The notes under the pieces: model-generated
Database searches by the model: none
What the model was told of the DNA's origin: nothing
The model's input: only the letters and a program-made list of their open reading frames with translations
Position numbers and translations under genes: made by a program
In this document: positions 1 to 9,452 of the stretch, in pieces
How positions within the stretch are numbered: position 1 is the first letter of the stretch
Layout of the letters: every line of letters begins with the position of its first letter
Assembly: GCA_029945945.1 (NCBI GenBank)
Contig: JAQSDM010000012.1
Span: 553,141-617,140, forward strand
From: Algoriphagus sp.
GTDB lineage: Bacteria; Bacteroidota; Bacteroidia; Cytophagales; Cyclobacteriaceae
Direction of reading: 5' to 3'
Length of the DNA: 64,000 nt

Positions 1-1502
1 AGAAATGAATTTTCTCCAAAAAAGAGCCGCTGCTCGATATTCATATACCCATAACTTCGGGCGTAAAAGTAGTTCTCGTTGAATCCTCTGATGGTTTTCA
101 ATCCTCCCAATCGGAATAGGTCATTCAATAAAAGATTTTGATTTTGGGTAAATCCTCCACTAGCTCTCAACATAATTCCCCATGTTGGTTTCAGATAGAA
201 ATGCTTTTGCAAATCAATCTTTCCCTGATACTGAGGTGTATTCAAAACCAGATCTGCGTAAACCTCCTCCGGGATTCCGGTATTTTCGATAATCTCCTTA
301 TTCCCGGCTGAAAATTCTCCAGTAAACCAATACCCCTTTCTGGGGAAAACAGGTGAATCCAATTTATTCCAATCCCAGCCAATTCCATATTGATTCCATT
401 TGAAATCTGCAACATCGGGGAGCTCAGTGGCATTCTGGTATTCAGCCGTTGAAATCAAATCTCCTGCTATCCGCTTGGTGAAAAATTTCAAATACCCGCC
501 TCCTTTTAACCTATACCCAAAATTCAAACTGAAGTTCCGGTTTAGGAACGTTGTATCTTGCTTGAGTAAATTAAACCCTATACTGAGATCCAAAGGTGAA
601 TTGAAAAGAAAAGATTCCTTGACCATCAAATCCAATGATTGAGTTGAAATATTCAACCGCTGCCAATTCAATGCAATGTCCCTACCTTTCCCTCCCAGGT
701 GGTACAGTTCCAAATCAAACTGACCTGTGATCAACATTTTCCCCGGCTCATTTTCATTTGGTAGCAGCCCAATGATTCCGTCGAGCACATTTGCATTCCT
801 ATCCCGCAGGTTGAAAGTTGGCCTCGCGCTTTTTGTCCGGAAGGTTATTTCAGGCTGTTCGACAATGATAAAATAAGGCGATCTCCCCAAAGTCAATATG
901 CTCTCTTCGAATTCTTTTTGGGAAAAGGGATTTCCCGGCTCAATTCCGGTAAGGTTTTGGACATATCGGGGCAGAGTTTTCGTTTGACCGGATACACCTA
1001 CACTGTCCCATGTGATAAAGGGTCCAAAATCAAAATTGAGAGTGGCACGAATAGAATCACCTTCCAGCTTGATGCTGTCCAGATTGGCGATTGCAAAAGG
1101 ATATCCTAAATCTTCAGCTTCAAGAATTAGTCTATCCATCCAATTTAAAATCAAGGGATAATTTTTCCCAATCGGACCAAGTCCCTCCACCAATTCCTGC
1201 GGGATACTTCGGGTATTTACCTCCGCCCAAGCGTATTTTGGTCCTGGAAAAAACTCAACTCGCAAAGAATCAATCGCCGGGATTTCGATTTTTCTGAAGA
1301 TTTCCAAGTATCCTTCCTTCTGAAAAGATCCTGAAATCGAGTCCAAATAGAGAATGCTTTGCACGGAATCTTGAAAAAATCTCCAATCTGAACCTCTTGC
1401 AGGAGTTTTGCTTTCCCACTTTAGCCAGGTTGAAGTCTGACCCAGACAGACTATTTCTACCGCAAAAAAGAAAATAAAAACGGCCAAAAAGAGGGTTTTC
1501 AA
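1..1502 (-). CDS. Omp85-family outer membrane protein (partial, C-terminus outside window)
   Basis: An open frame of about 500 codons runs leftward off the window edge. The likely start is the TTG at 1502, giving a signal peptide of about 22 residues (MKTLFLAVFIFFF..., ending near Gly-Gln). Next come roughly 250 residues of POTRA-like alternating strand/helix sequence, then amphipathic beta strands. Near residue 472 the stretch GLKTIRGFNEN carries the RGF signature of the Omp85 L6 loop, so this belongs to the BamA/TamA/two-partner-translocator superfamily that inserts or exports proteins at the outer membrane. It is distinct from the clear BamA at 26284. Its substrate cannot be inferred. It is divergent from hemW with only 46 bp between the starts. 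Confidence 0.8.
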   Translation of the reverse strand, partial: MKTLFLAVFIFFFAVEIVCLGQTSTWLKWESKTPARGSDWRFFQDSVQSILYLDSISGSFQKEGYLEIFRKIEIPAIDSLRVEFFPGPKYAWAEVNTRSIPQELVEGLGPIGKNYPLILNWMDRLILEAEDLGYPFAIANLDSIKLEGDSIRATLNFDFGPFITWDSVGVSGQTKTLPRYVQNLTGIEPGNPFSQKEFEESILTLGRSPYFIIVEQPEITFRTKSARPTFNLRDRNANVLDGIIGLLPNENEPGKMLITGQFDLELYHLGGKGRDIALNWQRLNISTQSLDLMVKESFLFNSPLDLSIGFNLLKQDTTFLNRNFSLNFGYRLKGGGYLKFFTKRIAGDLISTAEYQNATELPDVADFKWNQYGIGWDWNKLDSPVFPRKGYWFTGEFSAGNKEIIENTGIPEEVYADLVLNTPQYQGKIDLQKHFYLKPTWGIMLRASGGFTQNQNLLLNDLFRLGGLKTIRGFNENYFYARSYGYMNIEQRLFFGENSF

Positions 1503-1521
1503 GGGACTGTTGCGGAATGAT

Positions 1522-1529
1522 TATATTTG
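1522..1529 (+). promoter_or_regulatory. TAnnTTTG minus-7 element for hemW
   Basis: TATATTTG matches the Bacteroidota sigma-ABfr minus-7 consensus. Transcription would begin near 1536, downstream of the possible TTG at 1510, which favours the TTG at 1549 as the hemW start. The minus-33 element is not clear. Confidence 0.5.
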
Positions 1530-1548
1530 CAAATTAACAGAAATAGCG

Positions 1549-2670
1549 TTGGCAGGCATCTACATCCATATACCATTTTGCAAGCAGGCTTGCCATTATT
1601 GTGATTTCCACTTCAGCACCAACTTGGGAAGAATGGAAGAAATGATCACCAATATCTGTCTCGAAATTGAATTACGAAAAGAATATTTATCAGGATCAAC
1701 CATCGAAACAGTCTATTTTGGAGGAGGAACTCCTTCACTACTGACTCCGGATATGCTTGAGAAAATTTTGAAAACAGTCTCCAAAAATTACTCTTGCGAA
1801 TGGAAAGAGGTCACAATGGAATCAAATCCGGATGATTTGCACCAGGCAAACCTTGAATCCTGGAAGTCTTTGGGAATAGACCGACTGAGTCTCGGAATTC
1901 AAAGTTTCGATGAAAATGTATTAAAGTTTTACAATCGGGCACACAGTGCCGAAGATTCCAAAGCTGCCATTCAAAAAGCAAGAAATGTTGGCTTTGAGAA
2001 GTTTAGCCTTGATTTGATTTATGGATTTCCTTATCCTGACCATTCCCTATGGAAACGCGATCTGGCAGAAGCCATTGCCCAGGAAACCGATCATATTTCC
2101 AGTTACTCCCTCACAGTTGAGCCCAAAACCGCCTTGGGAAATTGGGCTGAAAAAGGCAAATTCCAAGCTGCTGAAGAAGATTTCATCGCAGAGCAATTCG
2201 AATACTTGCAGGAGCAAACCGAAAAAGCTGGTTTTATCCAATACGAAGTTTCCAATTTTGGGAAGCCCGGACACTTTGCCCTTCATAATACAAACTATTG
2301 GAAAGGTGTACCTTACCTCGGAATAGGTCCAAGCGCGCACTCCTTCGATGGAAAAAACCGGGGATCAAATCCGTCCCATAACGCCCAATACATTACTCAA
2401 CTTCAGAACGATCAAATCCCTTTTTCGGAAGATCGACTTACCCGAGACGAGCAATTAAACGAATATTTACTTACAGGACTTCGAACTATTTGGGGGGTAG
2501 ATTTCACCTACGTAAAAACTGAGTTCGGAAAGGACCTACTCGAAGATAAAAAGCAGATTTTGGATAGAATGGATTCACAAGGCTGGCTGATTTGGAAGGA
2601 GAATAATCTATCTTTGACCAAATCAGGGAAGCTTCTTGCAGACAGCATAGCCGCTTCACTTTTTGTCTAA
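1549..2670 (+). CDS. hemW: Radical SAM heme chaperone HemW
   Basis: A protein of 373 residues when started at the TTG at 1549 (MAGIYIHIPFC...). The radical-SAM cluster motif is Cys11-x3-Cys15-x2-Cys18 (CKQACHYC), followed by the family motif YFGGGTPSLL. The length and the lack of the N-terminal extension of true HemN point to HemW, which binds heme and delivers it to respiratory enzymes; such genes are often annotated as oxygen-independent coproporphyrinogen III oxidase. An upstream in-frame TTG at 1510 would add 13 residues but lies before the predicted transcription start and lacks family similarity. A DciA-like gene follows after 8 nt, probably co-transcribed. Confidence 0.9.
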   Translation: MAGIYIHIPFCKQACHYCDFHFSTNLGRMEEMITNICLEIELRKEYLSGSTIETVYFGGGTPSLLTPDMLEKILKTVSKNYSCEWKEVTMESNPDDLHQANLESWKSLGIDRLSLGIQSFDENVLKFYNRAHSAEDSKAAIQKARNVGFEKFSLDLIYGFPYPDHSLWKRDLAEAIAQETDHISSYSLTVEPKTALGNWAEKGKFQAAEEDFIAEQFEYLQEQTEKAGFIQYEVSNFGKPGHFALHNTNYWKGVPYLGIGPSAHSFDGKNRGSNPSHNAQYITQLQNDQIPFSEDRLTRDEQLNEYLLTGLRTIWGVDFTYVKTEFGKDLLEDKKQILDRMDSQGWLIWKENNLSLTKSGKLLADSIAASLFV

Positions 2671-2678
2671 CAATACTA

Positions 2679-2990
2679 ATGAGTAAAGACTCCTATTTCA
2701 GTCGTAAAAAAGAATCCGCACCGCTGGAATCAGCATTTAATGACTTGTTAAAAGCGTATCGGTTGGAGGGAAAGTTCAGAGAAAAATCTCTCATACATGA
2801 CTGGCCTGAAATTGTAGGAAAAACTATTGCAGATAGAACTGATTCTGTTTCGATCAAGGATAAAAAACTTTATGTTAAGCTCTCTTCAGGACCGGTGAAA
2901 AAGGAACTGATGATGAATAAGAGCAAGATGCTCATGCTTATCGAAGAAAAATATGGAAAAGGGGTAGTGGATGATCTCATTTGCTTTTAA
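2679..2990 (+). CDS. DUF721 / DciA-like protein
   Basis: A protein of 103 residues. The pattern LLKAYRLEGKFREKSLIHDWPEIVGKTIADRT, read in pieces, is typical of DUF721: a conserved W-x2-IVG core followed by a strand-helix unit ending KKELMMNKSKML. DUF721 includes DciA, the replicative-helicase operator used by bacteria that lack DnaC/DnaI-type loaders. It starts 8 nt after hemW and is probably in the same transcript. A role in loading DnaB at replication is inferred from the family; nothing nearby confirms it. A short palindromic stretch, TTGCTTTTAAAAAGCAA, spans the stop codon but is not followed by a T run. Confidence 0.75.
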   Translation: MSKDSYFSRKKESAPLESAFNDLLKAYRLEGKFREKSLIHDWPEIVGKTIADRTDSVSIKDKKLYVKLSSGPVKKELMMNKSKMLMLIEEKYGKGVVDDLICF

Positions 2991-3106
2991 AAAGCAAAAA
3001 TCTTCCAAAAATTCTTTTTAGACTTTTTAACAATCCTTCCAAGATGGTAAATTGTCCATATTCACCTTATTCCATTCCGAATGAGTAATATTGTGGAAGC
3101 CTGTCC

Positions 3107-5179
3107 ATGATCAAACTACCACCAATTCATATCGGAAAGCTTAGTATGCTGCTCGCCATCCTTGTATGGCTTGCCTTGCTTTTTGTGGATTTGGTCAGAC
3201 TTTTCGGGATAATCAATACGATAGATTCGGGTATTGCTGCAGAGTTTACCTTGATTTTGGAAATCCTTTTTTTCCTCTCTGTCTATTCGTTTTACAATTA
3301 CTCCATCAATAAAAATACCCAAAATGACTTTCTGAATCTGATTTGGAGAGCTGCATCTACCGGTATTTTTTCAGTTGGTTTTTTCCTGCTTGTCAGCCTT
3401 CTCTATCGCTTACTTGGAGATAGCAAACTGGGACAAGAACCTTTCCTTCTCAACTTTTTCTACCACGTCAAATTTGCATTAGTTTCTATTTTCCTCATTT
3501 CATCTTCTTTGCTTTGGAAGCACCTTATTCTTTATCAAAAAAGTAAACAGGTAGTGAAGCAATGGCAGGCATACGAGTTTGCCATGCTGGTCGCTATGTT
3601 TTTTATCTTTTTCAACAAAAACAATCTGGATTACAGCTTTCTGTTTGGAATGGTAATTCTGTTGGGACTTGGCTTGGTACTTTCAAGCAATCTGAAATGG
3701 ATTCCATACCTGACTTTCAAAGAAAAATGGAAATCATTATTATTTCTTTCTCTGATAATCTCGAGTTGTATTTACTTGTTTTCACAGACTCTTGAGTTCA
3801 GCGATTCGGAAGTTTACCCGGTTAATTTGACAGACAACTTATTCCTGATTTCACTCTTTGGCTTCATCCTGATCTACGCTATTTTTAGCTTCCTGGTGAC
3901 GCTTTTCAACTTGCCCACTTCCTCGGTTTTCGAGCAAAAACTGACAGAAGCAATCAGTTTTCAGCGATTAAGCCAATCTATTCAGCCTGGTGAAAATGAA
4001 GAACAGGTACTTGATATCCTGATGGATTCCTGCATGAGCGCCTCTTATGCAGATGCAGCCTGGCTTGAAATGAGTGCATATGAGTCTGGAAGTTTGCTTC
4101 AAGATCGATCCATTGATCACGAAACAAGGAATGAACTTGCAGAGCTGATCGGAAAACAAAAGGTTGCGCAAGAATGGGCGGCTGAAAACCAAACTGAAAA
4201 ACTGAGCCCTATTACATTGAGGCTGGGTCATCCAAAATTTGAATCTGTTCTGCTCGTTCCTCTCATCATCAACAAACAAGCTATTGGGAAAATGGTTCTT
4301 TGCAAGGAAGTCCGAGATGGGTTCAACAAAGAGATGGTGAATATCATCACCACCTTTGCCCGACAGGCTTCGATCGCTGTGGAAAACCACCGGCTTCTTA
4401 ATCAGGCTATTCAAAATGAACGGTATCAGGAAGAGTTGAAAATCGCACAACGAGTTCAGAAAGCACTTCTGCCAACCAAGCTTGACCACAATGGCGCTTT
4501 TGATATTTGTGCATATTCCAATGCAGCTGACGAAGTTGGGGGTGACTACTACGATACCTACAAACTCGATGAGGATCGCTTTGTATTTATCATTGGTGAT
4601 GTATCCGGAAAAGGCACCTCAGCCGCTTTCCATATGGCTCAGATGAAAGGGATTTTTCAAAGTTTGATACAACTGGATCTGAGTCCTGCCGAATTTATGG
4701 CCCGTTCAAATTCTGCGTTGGGTAAATGCCTGGAAAAAAACCATTTTATCACGGCCTCTATTTTCATCATTGATACCCAAAAAAATATCGTCCGACATGC
4801 CCGAGCCGGCCATGTGCCTACTTTAATGCATAGTTTTGCCGATCAAAAATCAGATTATCTGGCTATTGACGGACTCGGTTTGGGAATTTTAAGAAACAAG
4901 CAGTATATAAATCACGTTGAGGAAAAAACCTTCAAATACCAACCGGGAGATGTCCTGGTTTTATTTACTGACGGAATCGTAGAAGCTAAAAATGAAAAAT
5001 CATTACAATTTGGCTTTGAGCGCATCAGATCTCTGTTAGAGATTTCACACCATCAGGGACCACGAGAAATTCAGGCTAAAATCATCGATTCCCTTCACAG
5101 TTTTGTTGGGGGGGACGGGCTGATCGACGATGATTATTCCATTATGGTAGTGAAGTTTAACGAGTACCAAAAAAACTAA
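3107..5179 (+). CDS. SpoIIE-family protein phosphatase with membrane and GAF domains
   Basis: A protein of 690 residues. Residues 1 to about 270 hold seven or so hydrophobic segments, residues about 275-435 resemble a GAF sensor domain (ending TTFARQASIAVENHRLL), and residues about 440-690 are a PP2C-type SpoIIE/RsbU phosphatase. Metal-binding motifs are visible: VGGDYYD near residue 475, GDVSGKGTSAA near 497, LFTDGIVEAKN near 620 and DDDYSIMVV near 674. Known members dephosphorylate a STAS antagonist, and a STAS gene follows 18 nt downstream. The protein is therefore probably the input phosphatase of a partner-switching cascade, sensing a membrane or small-molecule signal. The signal is not evident. 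Confidence 0.88.
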   Translation: MIKLPPIHIGKLSMLLAILVWLALLFVDLVRLFGIINTIDSGIAAEFTLILEILFFLSVYSFYNYSINKNTQNDFLNLIWRAASTGIFSVGFFLLVSLLYRLLGDSKLGQEPFLLNFFYHVKFALVSIFLISSSLLWKHLILYQKSKQVVKQWQAYEFAMLVAMFFIFFNKNNLDYSFLFGMVILLGLGLVLSSNLKWIPYLTFKEKWKSLLFLSLIISSCIYLFSQTLEFSDSEVYPVNLTDNLFLISLFGFILIYAIFSFLVTLFNLPTSSVFEQKLTEAISFQRLSQSIQPGENEEQVLDILMDSCMSASYADAAWLEMSAYESGSLLQDRSIDHETRNELAELIGKQKVAQEWAAENQTEKLSPITLRLGHPKFESVLLVPLIINKQAIGKMVLCKEVRDGFNKEMVNIITTFARQASIAVENHRLLNQAIQNERYQEELKIAQRVQKALLPTKLDHNGAFDICAYSNAADEVGGDYYDTYKLDEDRFVFIIGDVSGKGTSAAFHMAQMKGIFQSLIQLDLSPAEFMARSNSALGKCLEKNHFITASIFIIDTQKNIVRHARAGHVPTLMHSFADQKSDYLAIDGLGLGILRNKQYINHVEEKTFKYQPGDVLVLFTDGIVEAKNEKSLQFGFERIRSLLEISHHQGPREIQAKIIDSLHSFVGGDGLIDDDYSIMVVKFNEYQKN

Positions 5180-5197
5180 AATCAGGAATTCAAGTAT

Positions 5198-5524
5198 ATG
5201 ATAAGTATAGAAACCCAAAAAGAAAACGGACATGATCTTTTGATCCTTCGTGGCGAGGTGGATGCCAGCAATTCAGTAATGCTGGATCAAGCGATCCAAA
5301 AACTGCTCGATGACGGAAGCAAATCAATTCTCGTAAATGGTGAGGGCCTGGAATATATTTCCTCTGCGGGTCTGGGCGTGTTCATGTCCTACCTGGAGGA
5401 TTTACAGGAGCGTGATATTGATTTAAAAATATATTCTCTGACTCCGAGAGTTTTCGAAGTGTTCAAAATCCTCGGACTGGACCAGTTAATTCCAATTTTC
5501 CCAGATAAAACCTCTGCATTTTAA
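5198..5524 (+). CDS. STAS-domain anti-sigma-factor antagonist
   Basis: A protein of 108 residues forming a single STAS domain. The phosphorylation loop is YISSAGLGVFM at residues 53-63; Ser55 or Ser56 corresponds to the serine phosphorylated by the switch kinase in SpoIIAA and RsbV. It starts 18 nt after the SpoIIE phosphatase and ends 7 nt before the HATPase gene, giving the order phosphatase - antagonist - kinase. The unphosphorylated form would bind the kinase encoded next door. Function is assigned from family and context. No sigma factor is adjacent, so the final output is unknown. Confidence 0.85.
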   Translation: MISIETQKENGHDLLILRGEVDASNSVMLDQAIQKLLDDGSKSILVNGEGLEYISSAGLGVFMSYLEDLQERDIDLKIYSLTPRVFEVFKILGLDQLIPIFPDKTSAF

Positions 5525-5531
5525 TTCAGAA

Positions 5532-5945
5532 ATGAACCATCAGATTCGGATATATTGTCAAACTACCGCTCTTGCTGAGCTCAGGGTTTTTCTCCAGAAA
5601 ACCCTGGGGGATTTGCATTTGCCTGAAAAAGACCAGCATCAGGTTACCCTCGCTGTTGAGGAAGTTTGCGCTAATCTGATCATTCACTCCCACAATTGCA
5701 ACGCCAAGGATCATATTGAACTGGAAGTAATAGAAGCTCCGGGAAAATTAATTTTTGAAATAACAGATCATGGCGAAGCCTTTAATTTGATCGATTATGA
5801 AAGTCCTGACTTAAAAAAAGTAATCGGTGAAAAGCGAAAAGGAGGATTAGGCATCATTTTGGTCAAGAAGATTATGGACGAAATCGAATTTGAATCTCAC
5901 AAAGGAACCAACACCTGCAGGCTAATAAAGTGGTTTCAAGCCTAA
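5532..5945 (+). CDS. RsbW/SpoIIAB-like HATPase switch kinase
   Basis: A protein of 137 residues with a GHKL ATPase fold. The N box is LAVEEVCANLIIHSH (about residues 40-54), the G1 box ITDHGEAFN (about residue 77) and the G2 box GGLGIILVKKIMDE (about residue 100). There is no sensor or transmitter region, as expected of an anti-sigma serine kinase rather than a histidine kinase. It is the last gene of the phosphatase-STAS-kinase module; such kinases bind either the STAS partner or a target. No sigma factor gene lies on either side, so the target may be encoded elsewhere or may not be a sigma factor. Confidence 0.83.
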   Translation: MNHQIRIYCQTTALAELRVFLQKTLGDLHLPEKDQHQVTLAVEEVCANLIIHSHNCNAKDHIELEVIEAPGKLIFEITDHGEAFNLIDYESPDLKKVIGEKRKGGLGIILVKKIMDEIEFESHKGTNTCRLIKWFQA

Positions 5946-5992
5946 TTCTTGTTAAATGCTTTCTATTCGGGGCTTTTACCACGAATTCCTAA

Positions 5993-6000
5993 TAAATTTG
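5993..6000 (+). promoter_or_regulatory. TAnnTTTG minus-7 element for the PPIase gene
   Basis: TAAATTTG lies 32 nt before the ATG at 6033, implying a short leader of about 25 nt. A T-rich minus-33 region lies near 5974. It separates the envelope chaperone pair from the partner-switching module. Confidence 0.55.
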
Positions 6001-6032
6001 TAAAATTGCACTTTAAATCTGCAAGATAGTAC

Positions 6033-8036
6033 ATGACAACCCGAACCCTTTCGGCTCTTATTTTCTCTATCATTCTAGCCTGCAAGTCTTCGGCATCAGC
6101 CATGGCTTTCATTCAGGCCACCGGTCAGGATGACCAGCTTTTGACCATCGGAGGTAAAGCCGTGGACAAAGATGAATTGATCTATTTAATCTCAAAAGGG
6201 AATTCGACAGAGCCTGCTTCCAAAGGAATGAGCAGGGAGGAATTCGAGGAAAACCTTACCCTTTTTGTGAATTATAAGCTGAAGGTCAGAGAGGCAGAGG
6301 AATTGGGCTTAGATAAATCTGAAGAATTCAACCGGGAGTTTGCCTCTTTTCAGGAAAATTTGAAAGCTCCTTTCCTTATTAAAAATTCTCTTGAAGAAGG
6401 TGAGCTAAGAAAAGCTTACTCCAGAATGCAGGAAGTAGTCAGAGCAAGCCACATTCTTTTCCAATTCCCCCCAAATGCCACTCGCGAAGATAGTTTGATC
6501 GTGCTGAAAATGGCTTTGAAAGTAAAAGGAGAAATAGAACAAAACGGAGATATCAATGCACTTGCAGAGCAATATTCCGATGATCCTTCTGCGAAAATCA
6601 ATAAAGGAGATTTGGGTTATTTCACTTCGCTTCAAATGGTTCAGCCGTTTGAAGACGCCGCATATAACATTCAGCCAGGTCAGGTTTCAGATCCTGTTCT
6701 GACTAATTTCGGCTACCATCTTATCCAGGTAAAAGATCGCCAACCTAATCCGGGGCAAGTTCGTGTATCCCATATCTTGGTTCGGATCGATGAGACTTCC
6801 AGTACAGGAGAAGACCTGGCAAGAAGAAAAATTGCGGATATCTACACGGAGATTCAGAAAGAAAATACAGTCTGGGAAGACATCGTGAAAACTTATTCAG
6901 AAGATCCTGCCTCAAGCGAAAATGGAGGAAATCTTCCTTGGTTTAGCGTAGGCTCAATGATTCCTGAGTTTGAAATTGCAGCTTTCTCGCTAACTGAAAT
7001 CGGCGAGGTCTCTCCTCCCGTGCGTACTCAATATGGTTATCATATTCTCAGACTTGAGGATAAGAAGCCCCTGGATTCTTTCGAAAGTATGGAGGAGAAT
7101 ATTCGCTCCAGGATTTTGAGAGACTCAAGATCCACCATGATCCAATCTCAGGTGATGGCGATTCAAAAGGCCAGATATTCTTTCATTGAGAATGAAATAA
7201 CAGTTGAAAGCCTAAGAGCTTCTATGAATAGCTTGAGTGGTTCTGCATTTATTCCGGCTCTGGAGAATGCCAATGTTGCTTCTCAACCTCTTTTTACTCT
7301 ACAGGATAAAACATATACCTCGAAGGATCTGGCAGATTTTGTACGAGAGGAAGAGATAATTCCTCGCTCAAAAAATGGAATCTTCGATGCCTGGTACGAG
7401 CAATTTACCGCAAGCAAATTAAATCAGGCTGAAGAAGCTGACCTTCTGGCGAATAATAAAGAATACCAAATGCTCCTGAAAGAATACCGCGATGGAATTC
7501 TGCTTTTTTCTCTGATGAATGAGGAAGTTTGGCAAAAAGGAATTTTGGATTCCCTTGGGCAAGTAAGTTACTATTCTAAAAACATCAAAAATTACCAGTG
7601 GAAACCAAGAGTCAATACTTTCGTGGTAAAAGTTTTGGACCCGGCTCAATTAGATGCAGCAAGGACAGAATTAAAGGGAAAGAAACTCAGTGAGGAATTG
7701 GTGAGCAAATTTGAAATTGATTATAAGACAAATAAACCATTGGCTTACCAAACAGAATCGGGTTTAGTAGAATATACGGATCATCCGGTTTTATCAAAAG
7801 CTGATATGAATCTACCCTATCAGGAAATTGAAACAGAAGGTCGCATAAATCTGGTCTTGATTGGTGATAAACTCCCCGCAGGGCCCAAAAAATTTGAAGA
7901 AACCCGTGGTTTGGTTATCAGAGACTATCAAGACTTTCTTGACAATTCCCTTATTGAAAAGGTCAAAAGAAAATATCCTGTCGAGATCAACACTCAGGTA
8001 AAAGAAGAAGCCTTTATTGCTTTGAATCAACAGTAA
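6033..8036 (+). CDS. Periplasmic peptidyl-prolyl isomerase with two parvulin domains
   Basis: A protein of 667 residues. An N-terminal hydrophobic segment ends IILACKSS, so Cys17 may be a lipobox cysteine. Two PpiC-type rotamase domains follow: about residues 135-240 (begins VVRASHILF, ends FGYHLIQVKDR) and about 244-345 (begins RVSHILV, ends YGYHILRLEDK). The remaining 320 residues look like a SurA/PpiD-type chaperone region without a named domain. It probably assists folding of outer-membrane or secreted proteins in the periplasm. A second parvulin gene follows 51 nt downstream, suggesting a chaperone operon closed by the terminator at 9451. Confidence 0.85.
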   Translation: MTTRTLSALIFSIILACKSSASAMAFIQATGQDDQLLTIGGKAVDKDELIYLISKGNSTEPASKGMSREEFEENLTLFVNYKLKVREAEELGLDKSEEFNREFASFQENLKAPFLIKNSLEEGELRKAYSRMQEVVRASHILFQFPPNATREDSLIVLKMALKVKGEIEQNGDINALAEQYSDDPSAKINKGDLGYFTSLQMVQPFEDAAYNIQPGQVSDPVLTNFGYHLIQVKDRQPNPGQVRVSHILVRIDETSSTGEDLARRKIADIYTEIQKENTVWEDIVKTYSEDPASSENGGNLPWFSVGSMIPEFEIAAFSLTEIGEVSPPVRTQYGYHILRLEDKKPLDSFESMEENIRSRILRDSRSTMIQSQVMAIQKARYSFIENEITVESLRASMNSLSGSAFIPALENANVASQPLFTLQDKTYTSKDLADFVREEEIIPRSKNGIFDAWYEQFTASKLNQAEEADLLANNKEYQMLLKEYRDGILLFSLMNEEVWQKGILDSLGQVSYYSKNIKNYQWKPRVNTFVVKVLDPAQLDAARTELKGKKLSEELVSKFEIDYKTNKPLAYQTESGLVEYTDHPVLSKADMNLPYQEIETEGRINLVLIGDKLPAGPKKFEETRGLVIRDYQDFLDNSLIEKVKRKYPVEINTQVKEEAFIALNQQ

Positions 8037-8087
8037 TAACAATACCGCAAATCATCAACCGGGCTTTGCCGGATTGAACAACTTAAA

Positions 8088-9452
8088 ATGAACGTACTAA
8101 GCCGACTTTCCTTAACGCTATTTGCCTTTTGGCTGATTTCACCTTCAATTGCACAGGAAACTGCTGCAACTGGTCAGGTGCTTGACAAAATCGTAGCAAA
8201 GGTGGACAACAACATTTTGCTGGAGTCAGAAGTGCAACAAACCTATATCGAAGCGGTAGCTCAATCCCAACAAGGAATTGACCCCCCAACGCGTTGTCAG
8301 GTTTTTGAATCTTTGATGATTAATAAACTGATGGTTGCCAAAGCTGAGATCGACTCAGTCACGGTGACTGATGCGGAAGTAATGCTGCAGGTAGAAAACA
8401 GATTCAATCAGGTAATGCAGCAATTCGGAGGTGATGAAGCTACCCTTGCCGAGGCATATGGAAAAACCGGAGACCAATTAAAATCAGAGATTGAAGACGT
8501 GATTCGTGAACAATTAATCGTTCAGAGAATGAGGGGTAAAATTACTGAAGGTCTCACCGTTTCTCCCGCAGAAGTAAGGGCATTTTTCAATAGCATTCCA
8601 ATCGATTCTCTTCCGTTCTTTTCTGCGGAAGTTACTGTTGGACAGATTGTAAAGAAGCCTGATGTAGATCCGCGCATTAAAGAAAATATGATTGCCCAAC
8701 TCCTGAAGATGAAACAGGATATATTTGACGGAAAAGCAGATTTCGCAACACTTGCCAAGCAATATTCGGAAGATCCGGGATCTGGTCCTCAGGGAGGTGA
8801 TCTTGGCTTTTTCCGCAGAGGGGAATTAGCTCCTGAATATGAGTCTACCGCTCTTGGGTTAAGACAAGGTGAAATCAGTGATCCGGTAGAGACAGCCTTT
8901 GGTATTCACATGATCCAATTGCTTGAAAACCGTGGGACGACATTCAACACCCGTCATATCCTCTTAATTCCCAAAGCGTCTGAAGAAGATTTGGTTAAAG
9001 CGGAACATTACCTTGATAGCTTGAAAAGAGAGATTCAGGAAACCAGGCTTGATTTTGCAAAGGCTGCAAAAGATTATTCCGATGATAGAGGAACTTCAGA
9101 TAATGGGGGCTTTTTCAAAGATCCTGCAAACAATTCTAGCAGATTGACTTTAAGAACACTTGAAGATCCTGTTTTATATTTTACACTTGACAGCATGGAA
9201 GTGGGGTCTATAACCCCTCCGATGAGATTTGAAGATCCTCGGGAAGGGACTAAAGTGAGAATCCTATATTACAAAGATAAATATCCTGCTCACCGGGCAA
9301 ATTTGGAGGATGATTACGAAAAATTGAAAGCTGCAACCCTAAGAAGAAAGGAAGAGGAAATCCTCGGCAAATGGTTTATTACAGCAAAGGAAGATGTCTT
9401 TATAGATGTTGACCCTGCTTATGACCGCTGTAATGTATTGGCAGAAAAATAA
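8088..9452 (+). CDS. SurA-like periplasmic chaperone / PPIase
   Basis: A protein of 454 residues with a signal peptide ending SPSIAQ at about residue 23. A SurA N-terminal chaperone region follows (begins VLDKIVAKVDNNILLESEV), then a parvulin domain at about residues 180-283 (GQIVKKP ... AFGIHMIQLLENRG), then a second, less complete rotamase-like segment starting FNTRHILLIPK. The N-terminal part resembles SurA more than PpiD, so a role in ferrying unfolded beta-barrels to BamA is likely. It is the second gene of the chaperone pair, and its stop codon sits inside the 15-bp terminator stem. Confidence 0.85.
   Translation: MNVLSRLSLTLFAFWLISPSIAQETAATGQVLDKIVAKVDNNILLESEVQQTYIEAVAQSQQGIDPPTRCQVFESLMINKLMVAKAEIDSVTVTDAEVMLQVENRFNQVMQQFGGDEATLAEAYGKTGDQLKSEIEDVIREQLIVQRMRGKITEGLTVSPAEVRAFFNSIPIDSLPFFSAEVTVGQIVKKPDVDPRIKENMIAQLLKMKQDIFDGKADFATLAKQYSEDPGSGPQGGDLGFFRRGELAPEYESTALGLRQGEISDPVETAFGIHMIQLLENRGTTFNTRHILLIPKASEEDLVKAEHYLDSLKREIQETRLDFAKAAKDYSDDRGTSDNGGFFKDPANNSSRLTLRTLEDPVLYFTLDSMEVGSITPPMRFEDPREGTKVRILYYKDKYPAHRANLEDDYEKLKAATLRRKEEEILGKWFITAKEDVFIDVDPAYDRCNVLAEK

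Noticed and set aside
400..1297. Three plus-strand frames of 63-80 codons
   Set aside because: They are antisense to the Omp85-family gene, whose frame carries a signal peptide, POTRA-like region and RGF motif; the plus frames show no domain features.
1510..1548. Upstream TTG start for hemW adding 13 residues
   Set aside because: It precedes the predicted transcription start at about 1536, and the added residues do not resemble HemW, whose N-terminus MAGIYIHIPFC begins at 1549.
3968..4489. 173-codon minus-strand frame inside the SpoIIE phosphatase gene
   Set aside because: It is antisense to the GAF domain and its translation is Phe/Leu/His-rich noise.
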